A stretch of 64,000 nucleotides of DNA, from contig NZ_CP047475.1 in the NCBI RefSeq assembly GCF_010587385.1, positions 1,116,001 to 1,180,000 of the forward strand. Reading direction: 5' to 3'. How positions within the stretch are numbered: position 1 is the first letter of the stretch; each line of letters begins with the position of its first letter. The position numbers were made by a program, and so were the translations under genes. Below are positions 54,626-63,842 of this stretch, one piece after another. The notes under the pieces are model-generated. The model had not been told where the DNA came from. It searched no databases and saw only the letters and a program-made list of their open reading frames with translations. This DNA is from Vibrio astriarenae. GTDB taxonomy: Bacteria; Pseudomonadota; Gammaproteobacteria; Enterobacterales; Vibrionaceae.

Positions 54626-55636
54626 TTAAGCCTTTCCAAAATCTTGTGCAGCGAGACGTTGAACTAAATCATACGCCTTACCTGAGTTCATCGCATCAAT
54701 TGCTTGCTGCGTGTTCGCTTTGAGGTCTTCGTGACCGAATAGTCGCATCAGTAGGGCAACGTTGACGGCAACTGCACCGACTTGTGCATCTGTACCTTTA
54801 CCAGTCAAAATGTTAGCGATGATCGCGCGGTTTTCTTCAGGCTCGCCACCCTTAATCGCTTCCAGAGGGTGCTCTTCTAGGCCAAAGTCTGCTGGGCTCA
54901 AAGTGTACTCAATGATTTGACCATCTTTGATCTCAGCAACTTTAGTTTCACCGTGAATCGCCACCTCATCTAAACCACTGCCGTGAACAACCGCTGCGCG
55001 TTTCATGTTCATGTTGAGCATGGTTTCTGCGATAGGTCTGACTAACTCTTCACTGTAAACACCCATCAATTCGATGTTGGGTTTAGCTGGGTTAATAAGA
55101 GGGCCCAGAATATTGAAAATGGTGCGCGTTTTTAGTGTTGTGCGAACAGGCATCGCATGCTTGATACCGCCGTGGTATTGCGGAGCGAACAAGAATGCTA
55201 CACCAAGCGCATCAACCGCTTCACGAGTCGTTTCAGGACTCATCGCGAGATCGATACCAAATGAGTCAAGCAAATCAGAAGAGCCCGATTTACTAGACAC
55301 ACTGCGGTTACCATGCTTCGCGACTTTTAAGCCACATGCCGCCGCGACAAAAGCGGCAGTCGTTGAGATGTTGATGGTGTTATGCCCATCGCCACCCGTC
55401 CCCACGATATCAGCAAAATCGTAATCCGGTTGTGGGAAAGCTTTGGCGTTTGCTAGCAAGGCTTTGGCTGCACCAGCGATCTCATCCGGCGTTTCGCCCT
55501 TGATTTTTAAAGCCGTTAGCGCCGAGGCCAAGTGAATATCGCTCACTTCGCCACGAATGATGGCGTCAAACAGTGTTTGGCTTTCTTCCTGCGTAAGAGA
55601 TTGTTGCTCAAAGAGTTTGTTGTAGATGATTTCCAT
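54626..55636 (-). CDS. trpD: Anthranilate phosphoribosyltransferase
   Basis: This 336-residue protein has the PRPP-binding GTGGDGHNTINIST and KHGNRSVSSKSGSSD motifs. It is separate from trpG, as is usual in vibrios, unlike the fused trpGD of E. coli. AAGGA lies 8 nt before the ATG. Confidence 0.96.
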   Translation of the reverse strand: MEIIYNKLFEQQSLTQEESQTLFDAIIRGEVSDIHLASALTALKIKGETPDEIAGAAKALLANAKAFPQPDYDFADIVGTGGDGHNTINISTTAAFVAAACGLKVAKHGNRSVSSKSGSSDLLDSFGIDLAMSPETTREAVDALGVAFLFAPQYHGGIKHAMPVRTTLKTRTIFNILGPLINPAKPNIELMGVYSEELVRPIAETMLNMNMKRAAVVHGSGLDEVAIHGETKVAEIKDGQIIEYTLSPADFGLEEHPLEAIKGGEPEENRAIIANILTGKGTDAQVGAVAVNVALLMRLFGHEDLKANTQQAIDAMNSGKAYDLVQRLAAQDFGKA

Positions 55637-55662
55637 AATTATTCCTTAGTTTCCTTACGCAG

Positions 55663-56250
55663 TTATTTCGTTAGTGCCCATTCAATGGCGTTTTCTAACA
55701 AGGTTGCACCTTGGGTTGTCATGATGGATTCAGGGTGGAATTGGAATCCACACACCTTATCTTGCTCTTGAACGACGGACATCACAAGTCCATCCACTTC
55801 CGCCGTTATGGTCAGTGTTTCTGGTACTGACGTCGCCACAAGGGAGTGATAACGTGCGATAGCCAGAGGTGATGGCAAACTCGCGTAGGTTGCGTGCTCG
55901 TCATGTTCCATCATTGATACTTTACCGTGAATGATCTCACCTGCGCCTGCGACTGTACCGCCATAGGCTTCCACAATCGCTTGGTGACCCAGGCAGATAC
56001 CAATCATAGGCACCTTACCCTTAAAGCGCTGAATGATCTCTGGCATTGAGCCCGCTTCTGACGGTGCGCCAGGACCCGGAGAAAGCAAAATAACCGGATT
56101 CGTCAATTCTGCGATCGCTTGTTCAATGGCTTCCGCGGAGATACTGTTACGGTAGATAGTGACCTCATGCCCAAGTGAACGAAACTGATCAACAAGGTTG
56201 TAAGTAAACGAATCGAAGTTATCGATAAATACAATATTCGACATTGTCAT
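55663..56250 (-). CDS. trpG: Anthranilate synthase glutamine amidotransferase component
   Basis: This 195-residue class I amidotransferase has the nucleophile in GICLGHQAI near residue 84, the oxyanion PGPGAPS, and the catalytic His and Glu in GFQFHPESIM. It supplies ammonia to TrpE. Its ATG at 56250 overlaps the trpE stop (TAATG); an alternative ATG lies at 56244. Confidence 0.95.
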   Translation of the reverse strand: MTMSNIVFIDNFDSFTYNLVDQFRSLGHEVTIYRNSISAEAIEQAIAELTNPVILLSPGPGAPSEAGSMPEIIQRFKGKVPMIGICLGHQAIVEAYGGTVAGAGEIIHGKVSMMEHDEHATYASLPSPLAIARYHSLVATSVPETLTITAEVDGLVMSVVQEQDKVCGFQFHPESIMTTQGATLLENAIEWALTK

Positions 56251-57827
56251 TACCCCTTGTTGGTCGTGTTTTGGTGAGCGGCCTGAATGGCTGAAATGAC
56301 GGCTTGTGCTTTGCCGCGAGTCTCATCAGCTTCCGCTTGAGGGTCAGAGTCGAAGACAACCCCGGCACCCGCTTGAACTTGTGCAATGCCATTCTCAACA
56401 TAGGCAGAACGGATAACGATACAGGTATCTAGAGTGCCTTCACCTGTTAAGTAGCCAACTGCACCGCCATAGCTACCGCGGCGAGTCCCTTCAAAATCGC
56501 GAATCAACTGCATGGCACGAATTTTCGGAGCACCCGTTAACGTACCCATGTTCATACATGCTTGGTAAGCATGCAGAGCATCGAGGTCTTCACGAAGCTG
56601 TCCAACCACACGAGATACTAAGTGCATGACATGACTGTAACGGTCAACTTTGAGTAGATCAGCAACGTGACGTGTACCCGCTTGAGAGATACGCGCGACA
56701 TCGTTACGGGCAAGATCCACCAGCATCATGTGCTCAGCGTTCTCTTTCATATCGGTGCGCAGTTCCAGCTCAATACGGCTATCTAGGTCGAAATCAATGT
56801 CACCGTTTGGACGCTTGCCACGACGGCGTGTGCCAGCAATCGGATAGATTTCAACTTGATTGGTATCGGTTTCATATTTCAATGCGCTTTCAGGAGAAGC
56901 GCCAAACAGAGTGAACAGCTCATCTTGCATATAGAACATGTAAGGGCTTGGGTTGCTCTGTTTTAGTTGTTTGTAGGCCGCCAGTGGAGAAGGGCATGGC
57001 AGTGTAAAACGACGAGAAGGAACCACTTGGAAAATGTCGCCCTTCACAACGTATTGCTTGAGATCTCGTACCGTTTGACAGAAGTCTTCATCAGACATGC
57101 TGACTTGGGCTGTTACGTCTTCAACGTGTCGTGCGTTTGGTAACAGCTTTGGTGTCTCACACTGTTGTGTGATGTGTTCGATACGTTCCTCAAGTTCTTG
57201 CTTACATTCAGTATTAGCAAATAGCGTTGCTTGTAATTGGCAAGACTCGGTTTGGTGATCAACCACGAGCAAGGTTTCAGCAACGTAAAATACGTAGTCT
57301 GGACATTGATTGGTCGCTTTGGCATCCCCAAGAGGCTCAAAGTTCGCCACTAGGTCATAAGCGAACAATCCACCAAGGAAGATAGCATGCTTGTCATGGT
57401 CGCTGATATCAAAGCTATGCTGCACTAATCGTAGTGCATCAAAAGAAGAGGCTTCGCGCAGGCGTGAATCTTCGTCTAACGTATCGCAAGGTGTCGCGAA
57501 GTTGAGTGTTAGAACCTCACCATCCAATTGACTCGCGATATCGCTACGGATATTCGCATTCAAATGCGCGAGTAAGTGACGACCATTGTTCGTTAGTGCC
57601 GTCATGGTCACTGTGTGTCCAAAGCAGACGATACGTACAGCCGAATCAACGATCAAAAGACTTTTTAGGTCTTGTTTTGAATCGATTTCAGCGGACTCAA
57701 GCAAAAGGCTGTCTGTTTTTTTCTCACACAAAGTATGAAACAGACGCGTCGGATCTTGGAAATAAGGAACAGAAGTATTGAGAACTTCGAGTTCACCAAG
57801 CTTTTTTATTTCAATGGTCTTGTTCAC
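56250..57827 (-). CDS. trpE: Anthranilate synthase component I
   Basis: This 525-residue protein starts with GTG behind a near-perfect AAGGAGG. The N-terminal LLLES motif near residue 42 is the tryptophan feedback site. The chorismate-utilising domain shows QVEIYPIAGTRRRG and NMGTLTGAPKIRAMQLI. It makes anthranilate from chorismate and is the first structural gene of the operon, 177 bp after the leader peptide. Confidence 0.96.
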   Translation of the reverse strand: MNKTIEIKKLGELEVLNTSVPYFQDPTRLFHTLCEKKTDSLLLESAEIDSKQDLKSLLIVDSAVRIVCFGHTVTMTALTNNGRHLLAHLNANIRSDIASQLDGEVLTLNFATPCDTLDEDSRLREASSFDALRLVQHSFDISDHDKHAIFLGGLFAYDLVANFEPLGDAKATNQCPDYVFYVAETLLVVDHQTESCQLQATLFANTECKQELEERIEHITQQCETPKLLPNARHVEDVTAQVSMSDEDFCQTVRDLKQYVVKGDIFQVVPSRRFTLPCPSPLAAYKQLKQSNPSPYMFYMQDELFTLFGASPESALKYETDTNQVEIYPIAGTRRRGKRPNGDIDFDLDSRIELELRTDMKENAEHMMLVDLARNDVARISQAGTRHVADLLKVDRYSHVMHLVSRVVGQLREDLDALHAYQACMNMGTLTGAPKIRAMQLIRDFEGTRRGSYGGAVGYLTGEGTLDTCIVIRSAYVENGIAQVQAGAGVVFDSDPQAEADETRGKAQAVISAIQAAHQNTTNKG

Positions 57828-57961
57828 AAGACCTCCTTGTAATTCGGTATCTTATCTTCCTGCCGTACATACTCGCATAAAGCTATCATCGACCCAATCG
57901 GGATTTGTGCTGATTTGATGAATGTTTAAGCATTTAAGTGTGAGTTATACAACAAAACAAA

Positions 57962-57985
57962 AAGCCCGCTAAAATTAGCGGGCTT
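57962..57985 (-). terminator. trp attenuator terminator
   Basis: AAGCCCGCTAA and TTAGCGGGCTT form a stem of about 10-11 bp. On the minus strand TTTTGTTTTG follows. It lies between the leader peptide stop and trpE, as the terminator of classical trp attenuation. Confidence 0.88.
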
Positions 57986-58004
57986 GGTAGTGAGAATTCT
58001 TTAT

Positions 58005-58130
58005 TTAAATCGCACAGTTCAGCCCACTCGAAAGAGTCCAAGAACGCCACCAAGAACCAACAACCATTGCCGCTTGAGAAGCGGTTGCAATGACTTTGAT
58101 GCTTTGCTTTTGGTTAATTTCTTGTAACAT
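58005..58130 (-). CDS. trpL: trp operon leader peptide
   Basis: AAGGG lies 7 nt before the ATG. The 41-residue product contains the sequence GSWWRSWTLSS at residues 25-35: three Trp codons, two of them adjacent. Ribosome stalling there when charged tRNA-Trp is low would free the downstream RNA to form an antiterminator instead of the hairpin at 57962-57985. The peptide is longer than the 14-residue E. coli TrpL, but the layout is the same. Confidence 0.9.
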   Translation of the reverse strand: MLQEINQKQSIKVIATASQAAMVVGSWWRSWTLSSGLNCAI

Positions 58131-58163
58131 GAGTAGCCCTTAACAATGTGACTCTGTAATTGC

Positions 58164-58197
58164 GTACTAGTTAACTAGTGCAAGAGCAAAAAGTCAA
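58164..58197 (-). promoter_or_regulatory. trpO: trp promoter and TrpR operator
   Basis: On the minus strand TTGACT (58192-58197) and TTAACT (58169-58174) are 17 bp apart. The -10 lies inside the perfect palindrome ACTAGTTAACTAGT (58166-58179), which matches the core of the E. coli trp operator. The divergent rnm gene starts 18 bp beyond the -35, so its promoter may be affected too. Confidence 0.9.
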
Positions 58198-58215
58198 TTA
58201 CTTTTTTATATAATT

Positions 58216-59091
58216 ATGCGAATAGATCTACACAGTCACACCACCGCTTCAGACGGTCGCCTTGCCCCCTCAGACCTAATTGACCGAGCCTTGAGCTTCA
58301 ATGTAGAGGCGCTGGCCATTACTGATCATGACACCACTGATGGACTGGCTGAAGCTCAGCGTCATATTGATGAAAACCAACTGCCAATCCAGTTGATCAA
58401 CGGGATCGAGATTTCTACCGTATGGCAAAATAAAGACATCCATATTGTTGGCTTGAACATTGACCCAACTTCGCCAGCACTTCAGGCGTTGATTGAGCAG
58501 CAAAAGCAGCATCGAGTGACAAGAGCCGCACTGATTGCTGAGCGATTATCAAAAGCCACCCGAGAGGGGGTGTTGGAGGAGGTCCAGGCGATTGCCGGGG
58601 ATGCACCCATTACTCGTGCTCATTTTGCGAAATGGTTGGTAGAGCAAGGCTTTGCCAAGAATATGCAGCAGGTATTTAAGAAGTTTTTAACACGTAATAA
58701 CCCCGGTTATGTCCCGCCAACATGGTGCTCAATGAGTGATGCCGTCGAGGCAATCCATCAAGCCGGTGGTCAAGCAGTATTGGCACATCCAGGTAGGTAT
58801 CAGCTTACTGCTAAGTGGATCAAGCGCCTGATTACTGCGTTTGTTGAAGCGGGAGGAGACGCGATGGAAGTGGCTCAACCGCAACAGGCACAACAAGAAA
58901 GACGCAACTTGGCGGATTATGCTATACAATACAGACTATTAGCCTCTCAAGGCAGTGATTTTCATTATCCGTCTCCATGGATGGAGCTGGGTAGAAACTT
59001 ATGGCTTCCATCGGGTGTAGAGCCGGTATGGAAGGATTGGCAGTTTCTACCAAGAGAAGATAAAAACCAAAACAACGAGGAAGCGTTATGA
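58216..59091 (+). CDS. rnm: PHP-domain 5'-3' exoribonuclease Rnm (YciV/TrpH)
   Basis: This 291-residue protein begins with the PHP metal motifs [13 protein letters not shown] and ITDHDTTDG, later AVLAHPGRY and SQGSDFH. It is divergent from the trp operon and followed by yciO and rluB, matching E. coli yciV (293 residues). The E. coli enzyme is described as a 5'-3' exoribonuclease acting on short RNA and 5' ends of rRNA. It overlaps yciO by 4 bp (ATGA). Confidence 0.92.
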   Translation: MRIDLHSHTTASDGRLAPSDLIDRALSFNVEALAITDHDTTDGLAEAQRHIDENQLPIQLINGIEISTVWQNKDIHIVGLNIDPTSPALQALIEQQKQHRVTRAALIAERLSKATREGVLEEVQAIAGDAPITRAHFAKWLVEQGFAKNMQQVFKKFLTRNNPGYVPPTWCSMSDAVEAIHQAGGQAVLAHPGRYQLTAKWIKRLITAFVEAGGDAMEVAQPQQAQQERRNLADYAIQYRLLASQGSDFHYPSPWMELGRNLWLPSGVEPVWKDWQFLPREDKNQNNEEAL

Positions 59092-59708
59092 GCCAGTTTT
59101 TTTATGTTCATCCAGAGAACCCTCAAGCTCGCTTGATAAACCAAGCGGTCGCTATTATTCGCAACGGCGGAGTAGTGATTTACCCAACCGATTCGGGTTA
59201 CGCATTGGGTTGTCAGCTCGAGAACAAGCAGGCGTTGGACCGTATCTGTCAAATCCGCCGTATCGATGAAAAGCATAACTTTACGCTGCTATGCCGAGAT
59301 CTCTCAGAGATCTCGCTTTATGCCCGTGTTGATAACACGGCGTTTCGTTTGCTAAAGAATAATACACCGGGTCCTTATACCTTTATTTTTAAAGGAACCA
59401 AAGAAGTCCCTCGTCGTTTGATGAACTCAAAACGCAAGACAATTGGTATTCGTGTCCCAGATAATCAAATAGCACTTGATCTTCTAGAAGCGCTCGGTGA
59501 GCCATTGATGTCAACGTCATTAATCTTGCCTGGTAATGATGTCACTGAGTCAGATCCAGAGGATATTCGTGACAAACTCGAGCACGCAGTAGACGTCATT
59601 CTCAACGGTGGTTACCTTGGCGAGCAGCCAACGACGGTGATTGATTTTAGTGACGATGACCCAGTGATTGCACGCGTTGGCTCGGGTGACCCAAGCCCGT
59701 TTGAGTAA
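59088..59708 (+). CDS. yciO: YciO, Sua5/YrdC-family protein
   Basis: This 206-residue protein has the Sua5/YrdC fold: [12 protein letters not shown] near residue 33, [33 protein letters not shown] and GIRVPDN. It matches E. coli YciO in length and sequence pattern. YciO is related to TsaC, the threonylcarbamoyl-AMP synthase for tRNA t6A, but its own role is less clear. It is translationally coupled to rnm. Confidence 0.92.
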   Translation: MSQFFYVHPENPQARLINQAVAIIRNGGVVIYPTDSGYALGCQLENKQALDRICQIRRIDEKHNFTLLCRDLSEISLYARVDNTAFRLLKNNTPGPYTFIFKGTKEVPRRLMNSKRKTIGIRVPDNQIALDLLEALGEPLMSTSLILPGNDVTESDPEDIRDKLEHAVDVILNGGYLGEQPTTVIDFSDDDPVIARVGSGDPSPFE

Positions 59709-59738
59709 GCACGCTTATCAAAATGAAAATGATCGATG

Positions 59739-59773
59739 ATATGGACGAAAAAAGATGATTTTTTTGTCCATAT
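59739..59773 (+). terminator. Terminator after yciO
   Basis: ATATGGACGAAAAAA and its near-complement form a 15-bp stem (one G-T pair) with a GATGA loop. The T run is inside the right arm. Confidence 0.65.
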
Positions 59774-59868
59774 TTGCGATACTTTGCCACCGCATTTTTT
59801 GTGCGCAGTTATACTTAATACCACACACTCCACTGACGTCTGTGAAGACGACATATTTAGGTAGATAA

Positions 59869-60852
59869 ATGAACGAAAAGTTACAGAAGGTTTTAGCTCG
59901 TGCTGGTCACGGTTCTCGCCGTGAACTAGAAACGCTGATTAAATCTGGTCGAGTTAGCGTAAATGGTATTGTCGCTAGACTAGGCGAACGTCTTGAAGAC
60001 GATAGCGCCGTAATCCGTATTGATGGACATATCGTATCTGCGAAAGCTCAAGAAGAAGTCGTTTGTCGTGTTCTTGCTTACTATAAGCCAGAGGGTGAGC
60101 TCTGTACTCGTCACGATCCTGAAGGCCGTCGTACTGTTTTTGACCGTCTACCTAAAATCCGTGGCTCACGCTGGATCTCTGTTGGTCGTCTTGATGCAAA
60201 CACATCTGGCTTATTGCTGTTCACCACTGATGGTGAACTGGCGAACCGTCTGATGCACCCAAGTCGCCAAGTTGAGCGTGAATACCTAGTACGCGTATTT
60301 GGCGAAGTGGATGAGCACAAAGTTAAGAACCTTGTTCGTGGTGTTGAGCTGGAAGATGGTTTAGCACGTTTCGAAGATGTGGTTTACACCGGTGGTGAGG
60401 GTATGAACCATACGTTCTACGTTGTGATCAACGAAGGTCGTAACCGTGAAGTTCGTCGTCTATGGGAATCTCAAGACTGTACGGTTTCTCGTCTGAAACG
60501 TGTGCGCTACGGTGATATCTTCCTAGACAAGAAACTACCTCGTGGTGGATGGATGGAGCTGTCTCTGAAAGAAGTTAACTACCTACGTGACATGGTAGAG
60601 TTGCGCGCAGAGAAAGAGACGATGCTTGATCTCAACAAAGACAACACATCTCGTAAGCGTGAGCGTGCTAAGAGCCAAAAAATCCGTCGTGCGGTTAAGC
60701 GTCACGAAGAACGTGTAAGTGCTCCAGCAGGTCGCGGTCGCAGTAATGGTCGCCGCAAGCCAAGCACTCGCAATGCCACAGGTGGCAGCCAAGGTCGCTC
60801 AGAGCAAGGTCGTTCAAACAGCCGTTCAGGTCGCAACAACCGTCGTGGCTAA
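59869..60852 (+). CDS. rluB: 23S rRNA pseudouridine-2605 synthase
   Basis: This 327-residue protein has an N-terminal S4 domain ([19 protein letters not shown]), then the RsuA-type synthase core with the catalytic Asp in [18 protein letters not shown] and [13 protein letters not shown] long basic tail after about residue 260 (many Arg, Lys, Ser, Gly) extends it beyond the 291 residues of E. coli RluB and may help bind rRNA. The position after yciO is conserved. Confidence 0.93.
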   Translation: MNEKLQKVLARAGHGSRRELETLIKSGRVSVNGIVARLGERLEDDSAVIRIDGHIVSAKAQEEVVCRVLAYYKPEGELCTRHDPEGRRTVFDRLPKIRGSRWISVGRLDANTSGLLLFTTDGELANRLMHPSRQVEREYLVRVFGEVDEHKVKNLVRGVELEDGLARFEDVVYTGGEGMNHTFYVVINEGRNREVRRLWESQDCTVSRLKRVRYGDIFLDKKLPRGGWMELSLKEVNYLRDMVELRAEKETMLDLNKDNTSRKRERAKSQKIRRAVKRHEERVSAPAGRGRSNGRRKPSTRNATGGSQGRSEQGRSNSRSGRNNRRG

Positions 60853-60883
60853 GATTGTTATCAGTTGCTAAAGAATGATTGAA

Positions 60884-60909
60884 AAACTCGCGCAGGTCGC
60901 GAGTTTTTT
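60884..60909. terminator. Bidirectional terminator
   Basis: AAACTCGCG and CGCGAGTTT form a 9-bp stem with loop CAGGT, with A and T tracts on either side. It ends rluB and the convergent secreted-protein gene. Confidence 0.85.
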
Positions 60910-60932
60910 GTTTCTACATTAAGACTAACCGT

Positions 60933-63164
60933 CTAGTAGAGCAAAATTAGCCCTTCGTAGCCACGAAGGGTCACTTCACTCACATAATCGCCAACGTTCC
61001 CTTTTTCATCGACCACTTTCATTGGTACATCAAGTGCAACAGTGAGTTGCGCACTTGAAAAGTAGACGGCGTTCTTACCATGAAAATCAGTACGATATAG
61101 CACTCGACCATTGGTAAACTCACGCGCAAGCACCATCTCCTCTGGGCCACCTGTAACCACATTGCGTTCTGACTTATGGGCGAAGTAGGTATAGGTTGGT
61201 GATACGTCGACGGCGCCATTAGGTAAATCATCGTGCACCAGTGTATGCATCGAACTGTCACCTATGATGGTGTAATCGGCAGGTGAGGGTGTCGTTGTCG
61301 ACATCATCATTGGGATAGCCTCGTAGCCCGGTGGAATGTGGTTTGAGGGCTTACCTAGATCAATCTCCGTTAAGCGGGTTGGCTGGTAAGCTATATTCTT
61401 TGCCACCCCAGCGGTCCAAAAGTTATCACTGGTCGTGTTGTCACTGCCGTACTGATAGCCGTTGTTCCATTGATTGAAGTAGCTATGTTCGTGGTCATAA
61501 CTCAAATAGTAGGCGGCAAGCGCAGAGTATTGGTCGAGCTCCCAGTTGGTCTGCGAATTACCGAAATATTGTACGCGTCCATAGCGCGTTGTCGCTTGGT
61601 AGATAACACTATTCCCTTTCGCTGCCAGTGCGGAGTTATCCCAAAACTTCGAGAGGCCAGCATAGCCACTAAAGCCTGTTGAAGGGAAAAGGTAGTGCTC
61701 TCTCAGATAAAGCGAAGCCGAGTCGGCCAGATGGCTCTGACCGTTTCTGCCAAAGAGATTTGCGGTACCGATGTTCACACTCACGAAAGCATTAGGATCG
61801 AGCTGAGCGAGGTTTTTGAGAAAGGCCGAGAACTGAGAGCGATAAACAGAATCCGCTTCTTCTGAACCTGCTACAGCACCAAGCTCCTGAATGTGTCCGC
61901 CGGATAAAACAGAGAACTGGTTGCTACCGATAAGTTTGTTGGTATCGTCGTTGTATGCACCGTTTAGTCCCTGACTTGCCCACTCTTGTTGATAGTATTG
62001 ATGGACAGCGTTGAGGTAGTCAGTGTTGGCAAGGTTGGTTACCGCCCATGAGGAGTTTTGATTCCACATTTTACCAAATGGGATGACGCGTGACTCCCAG
62101 CGAAAGCGAGCGGTAGCGTTTTTATTGGTGCGGTTTTTGTACTCTGTCCATGAGAGGTAGTTGTCGCCGTTCAAATCGGCGCTGACATCAAAGCCACGAA
62201 CTTTGCGCCAACGTTCGATCTGTTGGCCACTCGCTGTTTGTATTGGAGCATCTTGAGGTTTAACGGTGGGAAAGCTGTTCTTTAGCTTTATTTCATCGAT
62301 CTTAGGTCTGTTGTCAGGGTTGGTATCTTTCCAACGTATTCTGGTGACAAAAAGACGACCGCCATCGCGAACAAAGGTAGAGCCGAAATACTGCCCACCG
62401 CCATAGCTGCTTCCGGTAGCGTCATGCGTCGTTGCTCTAACCCAATCCTCAGGCAGATTCCAAATGACATTCTGGCTTTCTGTCATCCCAAGCGTTTTGT
62501 CTTTTTTGATGTCAAATTGTGACCATTCTGTCACCTGCCCACGTCCGTCGACGGCCGAAGGGTATTCAATGACGAATTCGCCACCCTGAGCATATTGGGA
62601 GAATTTGAACATCAGGCGATCGAACTGCTCTGAGTGGTATACATAAAGCGCGCCACCTTGCTGATAGTGCTCAAAAACATCAGCGTTCCAAGGCGGTTGC
62701 TGATAGAGCAAGAAGCCAGCATGATCGTCGTTGGTGGTATAGCCCACTATCATTGGTTTACGGTTGATTAGGGTACTTTCGCCATGGGTACTGTCTACTT
62801 CAGCTAGGATGGTGTCTTCAGTAAAATGCAGGAAGTAGTCTTCAAAGTTGATGCCATTGGCTTCTGCTTCATTCCTCAAATTGTTCTCTAGCCATCCATT
62901 ATTGAGCTCCATCTTTTGATTGTACATGTAACCGACCGCATTGGTTTGTTCGTTTTGGTGTCGCTCAGAGTAGGAACCGAACACTAAGTCGCTATTTGTT
63001 AACTCCCAATCGATAGTTTCATCTGCGGACAGTGTGTTGCCTTGAAGGTCTTGTCCTTGTTGATGCAGCCCGGGAAGAACGAGAGCAGTCTTGGTCGTGG
63101 GTTCGTTTTCTGCCAATAGATAGAATGGGCATAGAGAGATAATGCAGAAAGTGATTTTACCCAT
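60933..63164 (-). CDS. Large secreted protein with EF-hand-like calcium site, unknown function
   Basis: This 743-residue protein has a signal peptide (ITFCIISLCPFYLLAE). The first part (about 90-300) reads like beta-rich carbohydrate-binding sequence. Near residue 345 is a canonical EF-hand/dockerin-type loop, DLNGDNYLSWTEY, followed by Trp- and Tyr-rich sequence typical of glycoside-active enzymes (YDHEHSYFNQWNNGYQYG). The C-terminal 110 residues are beta-rich and end EGLILLY, as seen in accessory domains of glycosidases. I cannot assign a family. A periplasmic or secreted polysaccharide-related enzyme is the best guess. It stands alone between a terminator and an unannotated gap. Confidence 0.65.
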   Translation of the reverse strand: MGKITFCIISLCPFYLLAENEPTTKTALVLPGLHQQGQDLQGNTLSADETIDWELTNSDLVFGSYSERHQNEQTNAVGYMYNQKMELNNGWLENNLRNEAEANGINFEDYFLHFTEDTILAEVDSTHGESTLINRKPMIVGYTTNDDHAGFLLYQQPPWNADVFEHYQQGGALYVYHSEQFDRLMFKFSQYAQGGEFVIEYPSAVDGRGQVTEWSQFDIKKDKTLGMTESQNVIWNLPEDWVRATTHDATGSSYGGGQYFGSTFVRDGGRLFVTRIRWKDTNPDNRPKIDEIKLKNSFPTVKPQDAPIQTASGQQIERWRKVRGFDVSADLNGDNYLSWTEYKNRTNKNATARFRWESRVIPFGKMWNQNSSWAVTNLANTDYLNAVHQYYQQEWASQGLNGAYNDDTNKLIGSNQFSVLSGGHIQELGAVAGSEEADSVYRSQFSAFLKNLAQLDPNAFVSVNIGTANLFGRNGQSHLADSASLYLREHYLFPSTGFSGYAGLSKFWDNSALAAKGNSVIYQATTRYGRVQYFGNSQTNWELDQYSALAAYYLSYDHEHSYFNQWNNGYQYGSDNTTSDNFWTAGVAKNIAYQPTRLTEIDLGKPSNHIPPGYEAIPMMMSTTTPSPADYTIIGDSSMHTLVHDDLPNGAVDVSPTYTYFAHKSERNVVTGGPEEMVLAREFTNGRVLYRTDFHGKNAVYFSSAQLTVALDVPMKVVDEKGNVGDYVSEVTLRGYEGLILLY

Positions 63165-63427
63165 GGTACTTAAATCCTTTGTCCAGAGCTTTGCCGCTAG
63201 GGGCGTTTCTCAAAATGAGAATAAAGTTGACATTCAAAACGAAGTTTGAGTATTGGTGACAAAGGGGGATTCGACAAGCTTGGAGGGCTATTAAGCATTA
63301 GAAAAGTATGAGCTTTCAACTATGAGACAATAATAATGTGGTTCACTGACTTAGGATTAAGAAGGGGGAAAAGAAAGTGATTCATCGCAAAATGAGAGTC
63401 AATTTGAGAAATAAAAAGCCCAAATAA
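63165..63427. other. Intergenic region upstream of the secreted-protein gene
   Basis: No gene was recognised in this stretch. It should contain the promoter of the minus-strand gene starting at 63164. Confidence 0.4.
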
Positions 63428-63456
63428 AACGCCTTTACTCTGTGAGTAAAGGCGTT
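63428..63456 (-). terminator. Terminator of the small CxxC gene
   Basis: AACGCCTTTACTC and GAGTAAAGGCGTT form a 13-bp perfect stem with a 3-nt loop. On the minus strand TTTTATTTGGG follows. Confidence 0.85.
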
Positions 63457-63499
63457 AGGAATGAGTCGTCATCTCTGTGGTGTCGTCACCTGTTTGGGC

Positions 63500-63685
63500 T
63501 TATAGACTTGCTTGTTGTGTCTTAGCTCGCTGTGCTAACTCATCAAGATTGAACAGGCGTACGTCAATCTTGGCTAAAGACATGCACTCTTTGCAAGAGT
63601 GATGGTGTTTTCCATCAACGTACTCTAATTTGCTCACTCGCCTTGATTCTTTGCACCAGTCGCATTGACCAAAATGGGTCTTCAT
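63500..63685 (-). CDS. Small two-CxxC protein, probable zinc finger
   Basis: From ATG 63685 (GGGGAG 5 nt upstream) the product is about 61 residues; a start at 63700 would add five. Two Cys pairs (FGQCDWCKES and HHHSCKECMSL), with a His run just before the second, predict a zinc ribbon. The rest is helical and ends QRAKTQQASL. No family is recognised. A terminator follows. Confidence 0.68.
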   Translation of the reverse strand: MKTHFGQCDWCKESRRVSKLEYVDGKHHHSCKECMSLAKIDVRLFNLDELAQRAKTQQASL

Positions 63686-63842
63686 ACATTCTCCCCTCAT
63701 TCACGCAGTTATTCTTATTCGTTGTGATTATATCTTCTAATTTGTATGACTTTATTATGCCACTTGCACGCGGTGTTCGAGCGACATACATGTGAACTAT
63801 ATGTTAAATTTGCGGCATATGCCCGATATGACCAATAAATAA

